NCBI GenBank assembly: GCA_049515555.1 | Contig: JBEKTY010000035.1 | Coordinates: forward strand, 1-56,623 | Source: JBEKTY01 sp049515555 | Lineage (GTDB): Bacteria > Planctomycetota > Planctomycetia > Pirellulales > Thermoguttaceae | Length of the DNA stretch: 56,623 nt | Reading direction: 5' to 3' | Part shown: positions 24,193 to 32,164 of the stretch, piece after piece | Numbering within the stretch: position 1 is the first letter of the stretch | Layout: every line of letters starts with the position of its first letter | Program-made: the position numbers and the translations under genes | The notes under the pieces: model-generated | Database searches by the model: none | The model's input: only the letters and a program-made list of their open reading frames with translations | What the model was told of the DNA's origin: nothing

Positions 24193-25437
24193 ATGCAACA
24201 TCCCGAACAAAGCGATTTGGAAGTCCGCGACCGGCTGGTTCAGCTTGCCCGGGAACACGGCCTGGCGGTGGCCGGGGGGCGGATTCGCCGCACCTCGTCG
24301 CGGTTCTGTTTCGGCGTCGAGCACGGCGATTACAACGGCACCGAGCTGTTCGGCGTGGGCACCGACCGCTTCATCTGGCTGGCCTATAGGCCCAACGGCG
24401 GCCGGCAGGTGCGGCTGGTAAGCGGCAACTTTCCGGACGAGGGCGTGGTGAGTTTCCGCCTGGGCGAGGTGCCGCCGCCGCGGAGCGGGCAGCAGGCGGA
24501 GCGTTGGGCCCGGTTCCCCTTCGGCGTGGACTACATCCTGCACAAGGCCGGCTACCTGATTGATACCGGCTTCGACGCCGTGCTGTGGGGCAACATCCCC
24601 GGCGGCGGCATGTCGCGCTCGGCCTCGCTTTCGATCAATCTGATCCTAACGTTCCTGGAGGCCGCCGGGCTGGCCGAAGACGACGGCCTGAAGGTGGTCG
24701 ACCTGGCCCAGGCCGTCGAGAACGAGTACATCGGCTCGCCCTGCGGCAAGCTGGACCAGATCATGATCCGATTTGGCCGCGCCGGGATGGGCACGCACTA
24801 CAACCCAGCGGCCCGAACGATCGCCCACGTCCCGCTGGGGGCGGGCGCCGCAGACTTCCGCATCGTGAGCCTGGATACCGGCACGGAGCGGCCGGGCCTG
24901 GAGAAATCGACCTACAAGGTCCGTCGCGGCGAGTGCGAGGAGCTGGCCCGACTGGCTGGCCACGAGTTCGGCATCGCCTGCCTGGCCGACGTTCGCGACC
25001 CGCAGCTCTACGGCCGCATCCTGGACCGCTTCGGCGGCTCGAAGCCCGACCTCTGCGACCGCCTGAAGTACATCTACGGCGCGCAGCAGCGCTTCTACCG
25101 CATGTTGGAGGGCTGGAAGCGGGGCGACGTGGCGACCGTGGGGGCCCTGTTCCGCGAGGACGGCCTGGGCCTCCGCGACGATTACAAGATCTCCGGGCCC
25201 GAGCTGGAGACGATGTGCGACATTGTGCGGACCGTGCCCGGCGTCTACGGCGAGCGGATGCTGGGCGGCGGCGACAAGGGGGCCTCCGGGGCCTTGGTGG
25301 CCGCCGGCAGCGTCGAGGCCGTGCGGCAGGCGGTCCAGCAGGCCTACCCCCGCAGCCGGCCGGCCTGCGCCGACCGCTTCGCCGTGCACGTCTGCAAGGC
25401 GGTCGACGGCATCGCCGTGCTGGACGGCCTGTTGTGA
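24193..25437 (+). CDS. galK: Galactokinase-like GHMP kinase
   Basis: 414 residues. The three GHMP motifs are present: FGVEHGDYNGTELFGVGTDR (sugar-binding, GEHxDYN in GalK), GNIPGGGMSRSASLSIN (nucleotide-binding loop) and GERMLGGGDKGASGALV (C-terminal motif 3). Galactokinase phosphorylates galactose at C1 for the Leloir pathway. The sequence is a divergent, planctomycete-like version, so another sugar is possible. The gene follows an octamer array with no obvious ribosome-binding site. It opens the arabinose/galactose-polymer island that runs to 38 kb. Confidence 0.75.
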   Translation: MQHPEQSDLEVRDRLVQLAREHGLAVAGGRIRRTSSRFCFGVEHGDYNGTELFGVGTDRFIWLAYRPNGGRQVRLVSGNFPDEGVVSFRLGEVPPPRSGQQAERWARFPFGVDYILHKAGYLIDTGFDAVLWGNIPGGGMSRSASLSINLILTFLEAAGLAEDDGLKVVDLAQAVENEYIGSPCGKLDQIMIRFGRAGMGTHYNPAARTIAHVPLGAGAADFRIVSLDTGTERPGLEKSTYKVRRGECEELARLAGHEFGIACLADVRDPQLYGRILDRFGGSKPDLCDRLKYIYGAQQRFYRMLEGWKRGDVATVGALFREDGLGLRDDYKISGPELETMCDIVRTVPGVYGERMLGGGDKGASGALVAAGSVEAVRQAVQQAYPRSRPACADRFAVHVCKAVDGIAVLDGLL

Positions 25438-25458
25438 CACAACACCCGGGGCGGCTCG

Positions 25459-25618
25459 GGGGTGCCACTGCTGGCTTGTCCAGCAGTGCTTCTAACACTG
25501 TTGGACAAGCCAGCAGTGGCGAAGCGATTGTCGTATTCCTCACGCTCCGCGTGAGGCTGGAGTAAGGTTGCAAGGGCCATTGCACATCTACACGGACCTC
25601 TCGCGGAGCGAGAGGAAT
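25459..25618. repeat. family A hairpin pair plus family M hairpin pair
   Basis: Family A (25459-25520): GGTGCCACTGCTGGCTTGTC then TTGGACAAGCCAGCAGTGGC. Family M: CCTCACGC-TCC-GCGTGAGG at 25538-25556 and CCTCTCGC-GGA-GCGAGAGG at 25597-25615, bounded by GTATT and AATAC. It fills the convergent gap between galK and the GH127 gene. Confidence 0.88.
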
Positions 25619-25629
25619 ACGGAGCGGCC

Positions 25630-28149
25630 CTACGGCCCGACTCGCCACTCCAGGATTCCGCCCGAGAAGTTGGGCTTCAGCTCGACGACGATCCGCAGGC
25701 CGGCAGCCGTGATCGGGCGAAACGTCGTGCGGTTGAAGCGGTCCAGCTCGGTGCCGTAGCCCGCGGCCTCTTCGACCGGCTTCCACGCCTGCCCCTGCTT
25801 GGCCAGTAGCTTCCAGGAGGCCGGCACGCGACACTCGCCATGGCCCGTGTCGTCGAACCAGTAGACTTCCACGGCCGACACCTCGCGGGGCTTCGGAAAG
25901 TCGTACTGCACCCATTCGGTCGTCCCGCGGTGGTCCCACCAGGTGAAGCGCGGGACGCCCTGGTCGCCCGATCGGGCCGGCAGAATGCCGTCGCTCAGGG
26001 CGTCGATCGTATCAGAATCCCAACAGTGCGAGGCCGAGGCGGTGAAAGCCGGGGCCGCCGGCACCGGCCAATCGTGCGCCTCTGCGCCCTGGCCGATCTG
26101 CGGAAAGGCCGTGATCCGCAGCCGGGCGGCGCCCATTGGAATGAGCGTTACCGTTTCCAGCGGCTCAGCCGATCGAACCGGGCTGGGCTGCAGCACGTTG
26201 ATGAGTCCCCGGCGGTCCAGGGTCCAGCCCGGAATCTTCCTGGCCTTGGCCGTCACGCGGAGCGGGACGGCGTCGGGCGTAAACGGCTGCCGGGCCAATC
26301 GCCTAAAGGGGACAGTCCCAGTTTCGGCCTGTCCAGAGGGACAGGCGGACGAAACTTGGGACAGTCCCCGGGCGAGTTCCAGGCCCCGCGTGGCAAGGTG
26401 CTCGTCCAGCACCAGGCCGTAGTTCCAAGGGGTCGTCGGAAACACTTCATAATCGGGCCACTGCTCACTCCCCCCGCAGCGCTGCCAGCGCTCGCCGATC
26501 TTGAGCGAGAACCACAGCGGGCCGAAAGCCACCGAAACCGCGTCCTTGTTCTTCACCCACCGCCGCACGCCCAACGTCATCGGCAGCCGCAGCGTCAGCA
26601 CGTCGCCGGCGGTCCAGCGGCGGCTGATCCGCAAATATGACGCCGGCTTGCCGGCCACGGCCAGAGCCGCGCCGTTTACCGCCACCGCCGGCTTTGGGCA
26701 CCACCGCGGAATCCGCAAATAGAGCGGGAACTGCTCCGGTTCACTCATCGACAGCTCCAGCCGGATCGTTTCGCTGAACGGATAGTCGGTCGTCTCGCTG
26801 ATCGTTACCGTAGGGCCGTCGGCCACATTGGCCGTAACCTCCGAGGCGGCGTACAGCGAGGCGCACAGCCCGCCGTCGGCCGTGGCCAGCCACAATTCTT
26901 CGGCATAATACGGCCAGCCGTGCGAGACGTTGTGCTGACAGCAGCGGTAGACCGCGCCCGGGCTGTAGGAGAGCATCGTGCCGCCGTTCTCGAAGCCCGG
27001 GGCCTTGTTGCCGCGGTCCAACTGCACCATGTTGGCCCCCGTCAGGTAGTGCAAGCCCTTCTCATCAGGCGTCAGGGCGGCGGGCAGCGAATTGAAGGCG
27101 ATCTCCTCGCAGCGATCGGCCCACGTGGGGTTGCCGGAAATCCTGGTCAGCATCTCGAAACTGTGCAGGAACTCGACCCACGTGCAGGTCTCGCAGCCCT
27201 GCCGCGGATCGACGTAGCCGGGCCGGCAGTTTTCGTCGGCCGCGAACCCGCCGCCGGGAAACTGGCCGTAGGTGCCCATCACGGTCTGGTAGTTCCGCTC
27301 GGCGGCATCCAGGAAGCGTCGCTCGTGACTCTGAATAAAATACTCGCCCGGTTCGCGGAAGCCCTGCGACAGGTTTACGCCGTGCCAGTTGGCCACGCCC
27401 GCACTCCACGGCGCGCAGCAGCGGTGGATCTTCGCCGCCAGTTCCAGGAGCCAAGGCTCGCCCGTGCGGTTGTAGACCCAATACACGCTCTCGAGATTGT
27501 CGCCGGCCCGCATCTTGGGCCAGTAGCCGGCCATAAAATCGGCCTCCGGGTACTGGAGCTGCCAGCGAAAATAGCGGGTCATAAAGGGGACCACCCGACG
27601 GTCGCCGCTGTGCTCGCAGTACGACTGGAGCACGTTGAGCATGAGCATGTTCGGCCACAGGTCGGCCTTGCCCTCCAGCGACTTTCGCAGCTCGCGGGGA
27701 CCGAACCAGCCATCGGCCTGCTGGGTGGCCAGCAGGGCCTCGATCCAGCGGCGGGCCTGGGCGATGATCTTCTCATCCTTCAGCACGTAGCCCAGATCGC
27801 CGTAGCCCTTGAGCCAATACGGCATTTCTTCCCAGCCGCTATGCCCCTTGGCCTGCGGATCGCTCCACGCATTGCCCGCGAACTTGCACCACGGCGACAG
27901 CTCCGCCAGATGCCCCGTCATGCCGTCACGCTCGATCTCCAACTGGCTCCGCAGCCAACCCCGGGGCGTAATAGCGCCGACCGGGAGCTTCACCAGCGGG
28001 CTGGGCACAAGCGGCGGACGATTGGCCGGGTAGAGCGCGGCGGAAGGGCCGCCCGCCACTTCCTCCAGCACTTGTACATCGTCCTCCGCAGCGAACAGGC
28101 CGTGGGCCCCCAGCAGGATCGCGGCGGCCGCCGTAAGCGTAAGTCTCAT
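25630..28149 (-). CDS. Exported GH127 (DUF1680) beta-L-arabinofuranosidase-like enzyme
   Basis: 839 residues from ATG 28149, which has an AGGAGAAAC ribosome-binding site; the frame upstream is repeat. Signal peptide residues 1-20 (AAAAILLGAHGLFAA). The (alpha/alpha)6 barrel contains CETCTWVEFLHS and YRCCQHNVSHGWPYY; the Glu, single Cys and Cys-Cys pair form the zinc-thiolate active site known in GH127, whose Cys is the nucleophile. A C-terminal F5/8-type beta-sandwich starts near residue 715 (HCWDSDTIDALSDG ... VQYDFPKPREVSAVEVYW). It would release L-arabinofuranose from arabinan or arabinoproteins. Residues about 594-614 derive from an inserted palindromic element (26308). Confidence 0.88.
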   Translation of the reverse strand: MRLTLTAAAAILLGAHGLFAAEDDVQVLEEVAGGPSAALYPANRPPLVPSPLVKLPVGAITPRGWLRSQLEIERDGMTGHLAELSPWCKFAGNAWSDPQAKGHSGWEEMPYWLKGYGDLGYVLKDEKIIAQARRWIEALLATQQADGWFGPRELRKSLEGKADLWPNMLMLNVLQSYCEHSGDRRVVPFMTRYFRWQLQYPEADFMAGYWPKMRAGDNLESVYWVYNRTGEPWLLELAAKIHRCCAPWSAGVANWHGVNLSQGFREPGEYFIQSHERRFLDAAERNYQTVMGTYGQFPGGGFAADENCRPGYVDPRQGCETCTWVEFLHSFEMLTRISGNPTWADRCEEIAFNSLPAALTPDEKGLHYLTGANMVQLDRGNKAPGFENGGTMLSYSPGAVYRCCQHNVSHGWPYYAEELWLATADGGLCASLYAASEVTANVADGPTVTISETTDYPFSETIRLELSMSEPEQFPLYLRIPRWCPKPAVAVNGAALAVAGKPASYLRISRRWTAGDVLTLRLPMTLGVRRWVKNKDAVSVAFGPLWFSLKIGERWQRCGGSEQWPDYEVFPTTPWNYGLVLDEHLATRGLELARGLSQVSSACPSGQAETGTVPFRRLARQPFTPDAVPLRVTAKARKIPGWTLDRRGLINVLQPSPVRSAEPLETVTLIPMGAARLRITAFPQIGQGAEAHDWPVPAAPAFTASASHCWDSDTIDALSDGILPARSGDQGVPRFTWWDHRGTTEWVQYDFPKPREVSAVEVYWFDDTGHGECRVPASWKLLAKQGQAWKPVEEAAGYGTELDRFNRTTFRPITAAGLRIVVELKPNFSGGILEWRVGP
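26308..26369. repeat. 62-bp family E palindrome inside the GH127 gene
   Basis: Outer arms GGGGACAGTCCC and GGGACAGTCCCC, inner arms AGTTTCG and CGAAACT, and an extra nested hairpin GCCTGTCC-AGAG-GGACAGGC in the loop. On the coding (minus) strand it reads GLSQVSSACPSGQAETGTVP without a stop. It is 18 bases longer than the 44-bp copies. Confidence 0.88.
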
Positions 28150-28228
28150 TGGAAGTTTCTCCTTTAGAAGTGGTGAGTGGCGAGTAGACAAGCCCGGCGC
28201 AGTCCAACCACGATTATCGCGAATTCAT

Positions 28229-28345
28229 GGTGGGACCGCGCTGCGCTTGTCCCACCCTACTAGTCTGGAGTGCTTCAGTCCGTCGTCCGTCTCCCGTCGT
28301 CCGTCGAAAATGGTGGGACCGCGCTGCGCTTGTCCCACCCTACAA
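28229..28345. repeat. two family B' hairpins around a CAGTCCGTC repeat
   Basis: Two copies of GGTGGGACCGCGCTGCGCTT ... GTCCCACCCTAC (28229-28262 and 28309-28345) in the same orientation flank AGTGCTTCAGTCCGTCGTCC. The middle part matches 5520-5560. The rest of this 318-base gap (28150-28467) holds a GTGGTGAGTGGCGAGT motif at about 28170 and no gene. Confidence 0.85.
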
Positions 28346-28467
28346 GTTGCCGCGGCGCCTTGCCGGGCCACGCAGTTCCGATTATCCTTGCTGCTGGGCC
28401 GCTTTGCAACGCGCTGCGCGCCGCGTGGTGCTTCGCCGGGGGCGGCAAGGGAAACCTGGAGCCAGCC

Positions 28468-29784
28468 ATGATCTCTACCAAGAACAACCCGTTTTCCCGC
28501 CTGCGGCCGGCACTGGTTGCAGCGGCGATAATCAGCGGAACCTGCCCGCTCGGCCGGGCCGAGAACTGGCCGCAGTTCCGCGGCCCCACGGGCCTGGGCT
28601 ACACCAGCGAGCACGGCCTGCCGATCCGCTGGGGCGGACCCGACCAGGCAAACGTCCTGTGGAAGACGCCGCTGGTGGGCCAGGGCCATGCCAGCCCGAT
28701 CGTGTGGGACGATCGCCTGTTCGTCTCGACCGCCCTCTGGCCGCCTGCGGTAAAGGAGCGGGAAAAAGTCATTCCCGAGCACCACCTGTCGTGCTATCGG
28801 ACCAGCGACGGCCGGCGGCTGTGGGATACGATCATCCCGCCCGGCCCCTGGCTGCGGACCGATTTTCGCAGCGGGCCGGGCGGCGGCTACGCCTGCCCCA
28901 CCCCCGCCACCGACGGCAAGCTGGTGTATTGTGCCTTCGGTTCCGCGGTGATCGCCGCGGTGGACTTCCAAGGCCGAATCGTGTGGCGCAAGGAGTTGGT
29001 CCCCTATACGTTCGACGTGACGCTCGGCAGCAGCCCCATCCTGCACGCCGAGACGGTGATCCTGGCCTGCATAATGGCCGTGCCCAAGGACTCGCGGATC
29101 GTGGCCTTCGATAAGCGTTCCGGGGCGGTCCGCTGGCAGCAGTCGTTGGCCGGCACGGGCTTCGGCCACAGCACACCGGTGATCATCCGCGCCGGCTCCC
29201 GGACACAAATGCTCTTGACCGCCTCGGGGATGGGGGTCACCGGCAACGCCTTGCAAAGCTTCGATCCCGACAGCGGCAAACGCCTCTGGTGGTGCCGCGG
29301 CGGCGGCGATACCGTGTCGCCGGCCTACGGCTCGGGCCTGATATACTTCGACAGCGGCCGCGGCGGGCTGGGTGTCGCCGTCGATCCCACCGGCAGCGGC
29401 GATTGCTCCGCCACCCACATCCGCTGGACCGTGCCCAACGTGCCCGAGGCCATCGGCTCGCCGATCATCGTCGGCCCGCGGGTCTATCGCCTGCACCAGC
29501 CGAACATCCTGAAATGCTGGGACCTGAAAAGCGGCAAGCAGATCTACGCCGAGCGGCTCGAGGGGCTGTTCACCACCTGGGCCAGCCCGATCGCCGATCC
29601 GGAGGGCAACATCTATTTCGCCACGGCCGGCAAGAGTTTCGTCGTTCGCGCCGGGGCCCAGTTCAAGGTGCTGGCCACCAGCGACCTCGGCGACGGCAAC
29701 CACGCCTCGCCGGCCGCGTCCGCCGGCCGGATGTACCTGGTGGGCATGAAGCAAGTGTACTGCCTCGGCCACCGGCCAAACTGA
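28468..29784 (+). CDS. Exported PQQ-type beta-propeller protein
   Basis: 438 residues with a signal peptide (residues 1-30, ending LGRA). WPQFRGPTGLGYTSEH is the typical start of planctomycete outer-membrane or periplasmic PQQ-like propellers; repeated blades include SGAVRWQQ, DGRRLWDTI, SGKRLWWCRG and SGKQIYAERL, each with the Trp-docking pattern. No quinoprotein active-site residues are evident, so it may be a scaffold or sensor rather than a dehydrogenase. The ATG at 28468 is not preceded by a strong ribosome-binding site. The gene is divergent from GH127 and may serve the same polysaccharide pathway. Confidence 0.8.
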   Translation: MISTKNNPFSRLRPALVAAAIISGTCPLGRAENWPQFRGPTGLGYTSEHGLPIRWGGPDQANVLWKTPLVGQGHASPIVWDDRLFVSTALWPPAVKEREKVIPEHHLSCYRTSDGRRLWDTIIPPGPWLRTDFRSGPGGGYACPTPATDGKLVYCAFGSAVIAAVDFQGRIVWRKELVPYTFDVTLGSSPILHAETVILACIMAVPKDSRIVAFDKRSGAVRWQQSLAGTGFGHSTPVIIRAGSRTQMLLTASGMGVTGNALQSFDPDSGKRLWWCRGGGDTVSPAYGSGLIYFDSGRGGLGVAVDPTGSGDCSATHIRWTVPNVPEAIGSPIIVGPRVYRLHQPNILKCWDLKSGKQIYAERLEGLFTTWASPIADPEGNIYFATAGKSFVVRAGAQFKVLATSDLGDGNHASPAASAGRMYLVGMKQVYCLGHRPN

Positions 29785-29815
29785 AATCTCAAATCCCCAA
29801 ATCCCCAAATCCCCC
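29784..29815. repeat. short AAATCCCC octamer array
   Basis: Three to four 8-bp units related to AAATCCCC, starting at the last base of the TGA stop of the PQQ gene and ending five bases before the thioesterase ATG. Confidence 0.75.
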
Positions 29816-29820
29816 ACCGG

Positions 29821-30237
29821 ATGCCCAACGTCTTTGAATATTCCCACGTCGTCGGCCCGCAGGAGATCGACGAGTTGGGGCACGCCAACAACGTGGCCTA
29901 CGTGGCCTGGCTGCAGGCCGCGGCCGTAGCGCACTCGGCGGCCCAAGGCTGGCCGGGCCCGCGCTATCTTGCGCGCGGCCAGGGCTGGCTGGTCCGCGAA
30001 CACACGATCGAATACCTTCAGCCCGCGGTAGCCGGCGACCAGGTCGTCGTCGAAACCTGGGTCGCCACGATGGAGCGGGTGACTTCGCTCCGCCGCTACC
30101 GCGTCTATCGCCGCCCGGACCGACAGTTGCTGGCCCGCGCGGAAACCCGCTGGGTCTTCGTCGACTACGCCAGCGGCAAGCCGCGGCGGATCCCCGCCGA
30201 GATCGTGCAGTCGTTTCCGGTGGTCGCGCGGGACTAG
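29821..30237 (+). CDS. Acyl-CoA thioesterase, hotdog fold (YbgC/FadM-like)
   Basis: 138 residues, the size of single-domain 4HBT enzymes. The motif QEIDELGHANNVAYVAWLQ places the catalytic Asp and the Gly-His-x-Asn-Asn helix start as in YbgC/FadM. A central strand set AVAGDQVVVETWV and SLRRYRVYR follows, then ARAETRWVFVD. It hydrolyses short or medium acyl-CoA thioesters in the cytoplasm. It is 36 bases after the PQQ gene, separated by an octamer array, and may be co-transcribed. No strong ribosome-binding site is seen ahead of ATG 29821. Confidence 0.85.
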   Translation: MPNVFEYSHVVGPQEIDELGHANNVAYVAWLQAAAVAHSAAQGWPGPRYLARGQGWLVREHTIEYLQPAVAGDQVVVETWVATMERVTSLRRYRVYRRPDRQLLARAETRWVFVDYASGKPRRIPAEIVQSFPVVARD

Positions 30238-30262
30238 ATCTCTCTATGGCCACTCTACGGCC

Positions 30263-30303
30263 AAATCCCTAAATCCCTAAATCCCCAAATCCCTAAATCC
30301 CTT
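30263..30303. repeat. AAATCCCT octamer array between convergent genes
   Basis: Five 8-bp units AAATCCCT with one AAATCCCC variant, ending six bases before the stop codon of the minus-strand ABC permease gene. Confidence 0.9.
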
Positions 30304-30308
30304 TCAAT

Positions 30309-32042
30309 TCAGTCGGCCGTGGTTCGGCCGGTGGTCACATCGAACTCGTAAATGGCCGGCACGAGCATGGCGGCGGTGGTGAAGCCGTAGGCAGCGACAA
30401 TTACCAGAAACACGCCCAGCATGTCGCTTTGCTCGCTGCGCAGGAAACTGGTGATGGCGTAGAACGTGGCCAGCGGGCAGACGACCGAGGCCAGGCCGAT
30501 GGCCGTGGAAGGATTGCGGGCCCCCAGCGTAACGTACAACCCCAGGCCGCCGCCCACGATGAAGGCCAAGAACGGCGGAAGCTGGGCGTGAAACGAGCCG
30601 CTGAAGGCGACCATCATCCGCATACACGTGGCCACCCCCAGGAACAGGAAGAACACGGTGCCCAGGCTGGCGGCGACCGCGCTGCGGGAGTTCTCGTAGA
30701 TCATGCCCGCGTGCAGGCCCAGCACGGCCACGAACACGTCCAGCACGGCCAGCCCGCCCAGCAGCCACAGCGTGTTCTCGACGCTGATCGCCCGCACCGC
30801 CGCCAGGCCCACGCACACGACCATGGGCAGCAAGACCATCTCCTTGGCGTTGTAGAAAACGCCGCCCAGCTTGCCGAACACGATCTCCTTGGGCGTCAGG
30901 TCGGTGACCAGCAGCAGATCCAGGGCCCGGGCGTCGCGCTCGGCGGTTAGCGACGTGACGGCCTGGGCATTGACCAGCACCAGGCTCAGCAGCAACAAGG
31001 GCACGACGGCCAGGCAGCCTTGGGTCAGGCCCAGCGGCCGCCCGCCCTGCATGATCCAGACGAGGCTTCCGGCGGCCAGCGCCAGCGCGAGCAGGTAGGC
31101 CAGGCGGACGACGAGGATCTTGCGGCCGTAGGCCCATGTTCGGATCTCGCGCCACAGAACGGGGTTATCCCACACGCGGCGGCTGGCGGCCGGCCCCGGA
31201 CCCTTCTCCGGGCTATCCTCCTGTCTGGCGGGCCGGTCGTCGGGGGTGGCGTTCCAGGCTCGAACCCGGGCCACGGCCAGGAGGTTGAGGGCCACGGTAA
31301 TCGCGGCGGCCACGAGCAGGAATGCCTGGACCCGCGCGATGGGTAGGTTGGGGGTCAAGCCTGGCCCGCCGCCCGGCCGGAGGGCCTCGAGGATCGCTTG
31401 CCAGGGGCTCAGCGCGACGGCCCAGGCCGCGGCGGTCGGCCCGCGGCCCAGGGCCCCCGCCGCCAGCAACTCACCCAGCGCCAGCCACAGCACCAGGGCG
31501 AGCACGGTCAGGGCCAGGGCCTGGAACGTCTTTTCACGCCACAGGGCCAGGGTCGAGCCGAGGCTCCCGCAGGCCAGGATCGTGGCCACGGTGACGGCCG
31601 CCACCCGGCCGATCTGCCCGAACGATACCCCGCCCAACAGGGCCGCCAGCATGAACAGCGGCAACGCCGCCGCGAACATCACCAACACCTGGAGCAGGCT
31701 GGCCAGCAGCTTGCCCAGCACCAGCTCGTGATTGGCCAGGTTGGTCATCAGGAGCAAGGGGAACGTCCGCCGATCCTTCTCCTGGGCCACGCCGCTGGCG
31801 GCCAGCAGGGCGGAAAAGAAGGCCGCCAACGCCAGTTGCAGCGGGGCGAGAATCTGAAACAACACGCCGCCGAACCGCGCCAGATCGCCCACGTCGCGCA
31901 CCACCTGCGTCCCCGTGACCACCAGCCAGGCCGTGCTCATTACCACCAGCAACGCACCAACGTAAGCCGTGCGGGCGATGTAGATCCGGTTGCGGCGCGG
32001 CGCAATGACTACTTCGCGAGCCAGTACGGGACCAAGAAGCAT
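30309..32042 (-). CDS. ABC-2 type transporter permease
   Basis: 577 residues with about twelve hydrophobic segments in two halves. The N-terminal half starts GPVLAREVVIAPRRNRIY and has the ABC-2 coupling pattern GVAQEKDRRTFPLLLMTNLA; the second half repeats it as VTSLTAERDARALDLLLVTD and LTPKEIVFGKLGG. The duplicated layout resembles fused permeases of ABC-2 exporters. No ATP-binding subunit is adjacent, so it must pair with a component encoded elsewhere. Substrate unknown. The ATG at 32042 directly follows a heptamer repeat array on the opposite side. Confidence 0.8.
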   Translation of the reverse strand: MLLGPVLAREVVIAPRRNRIYIARTAYVGALLVVMSTAWLVVTGTQVVRDVGDLARFGGVLFQILAPLQLALAAFFSALLAASGVAQEKDRRTFPLLLMTNLANHELVLGKLLASLLQVLVMFAAALPLFMLAALLGGVSFGQIGRVAAVTVATILACGSLGSTLALWREKTFQALALTVLALVLWLALGELLAAGALGRGPTAAAWAVALSPWQAILEALRPGGGPGLTPNLPIARVQAFLLVAAAITVALNLLAVARVRAWNATPDDRPARQEDSPEKGPGPAASRRVWDNPVLWREIRTWAYGRKILVVRLAYLLALALAAGSLVWIMQGGRPLGLTQGCLAVVPLLLLSLVLVNAQAVTSLTAERDARALDLLLVTDLTPKEIVFGKLGGVFYNAKEMVLLPMVVCVGLAAVRAISVENTLWLLGGLAVLDVFVAVLGLHAGMIYENSRSAVAASLGTVFFLFLGVATCMRMMVAFSGSFHAQLPPFLAFIVGGGLGLYVTLGARNPSTAIGLASVVCPLATFYAITSFLRSEQSDMLGVFLVIVAAYGFTTAAMLVPAIYEFDVTTGRTTAD

Positions 32043-32150
32043 GTTCAGTTGTCAGTTGTCAGTTGTCAGTTGTCAGTTGCCAGTTGCCAGTTGCCAGTTG
32101 TCAGTTGTCAGTGTTCGGTGTTCGGTGTTCGGTGTTCAGACTGAAAACTG
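32043..32150. repeat. heptamer (CAGTTGT)n and hexamer (GTGTTCG)n array
   Basis: About nine copies of CAGTTGT or CAGTTGC followed by four GTGTTCG(G)-type units. The array covers the space from the permease start codon to about 14 bases before the stop of araA. Unit lengths are 7, so it could drift in copy number. Confidence 0.88.
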
Positions 32151-32164
32151 AACACCCGCTATCG

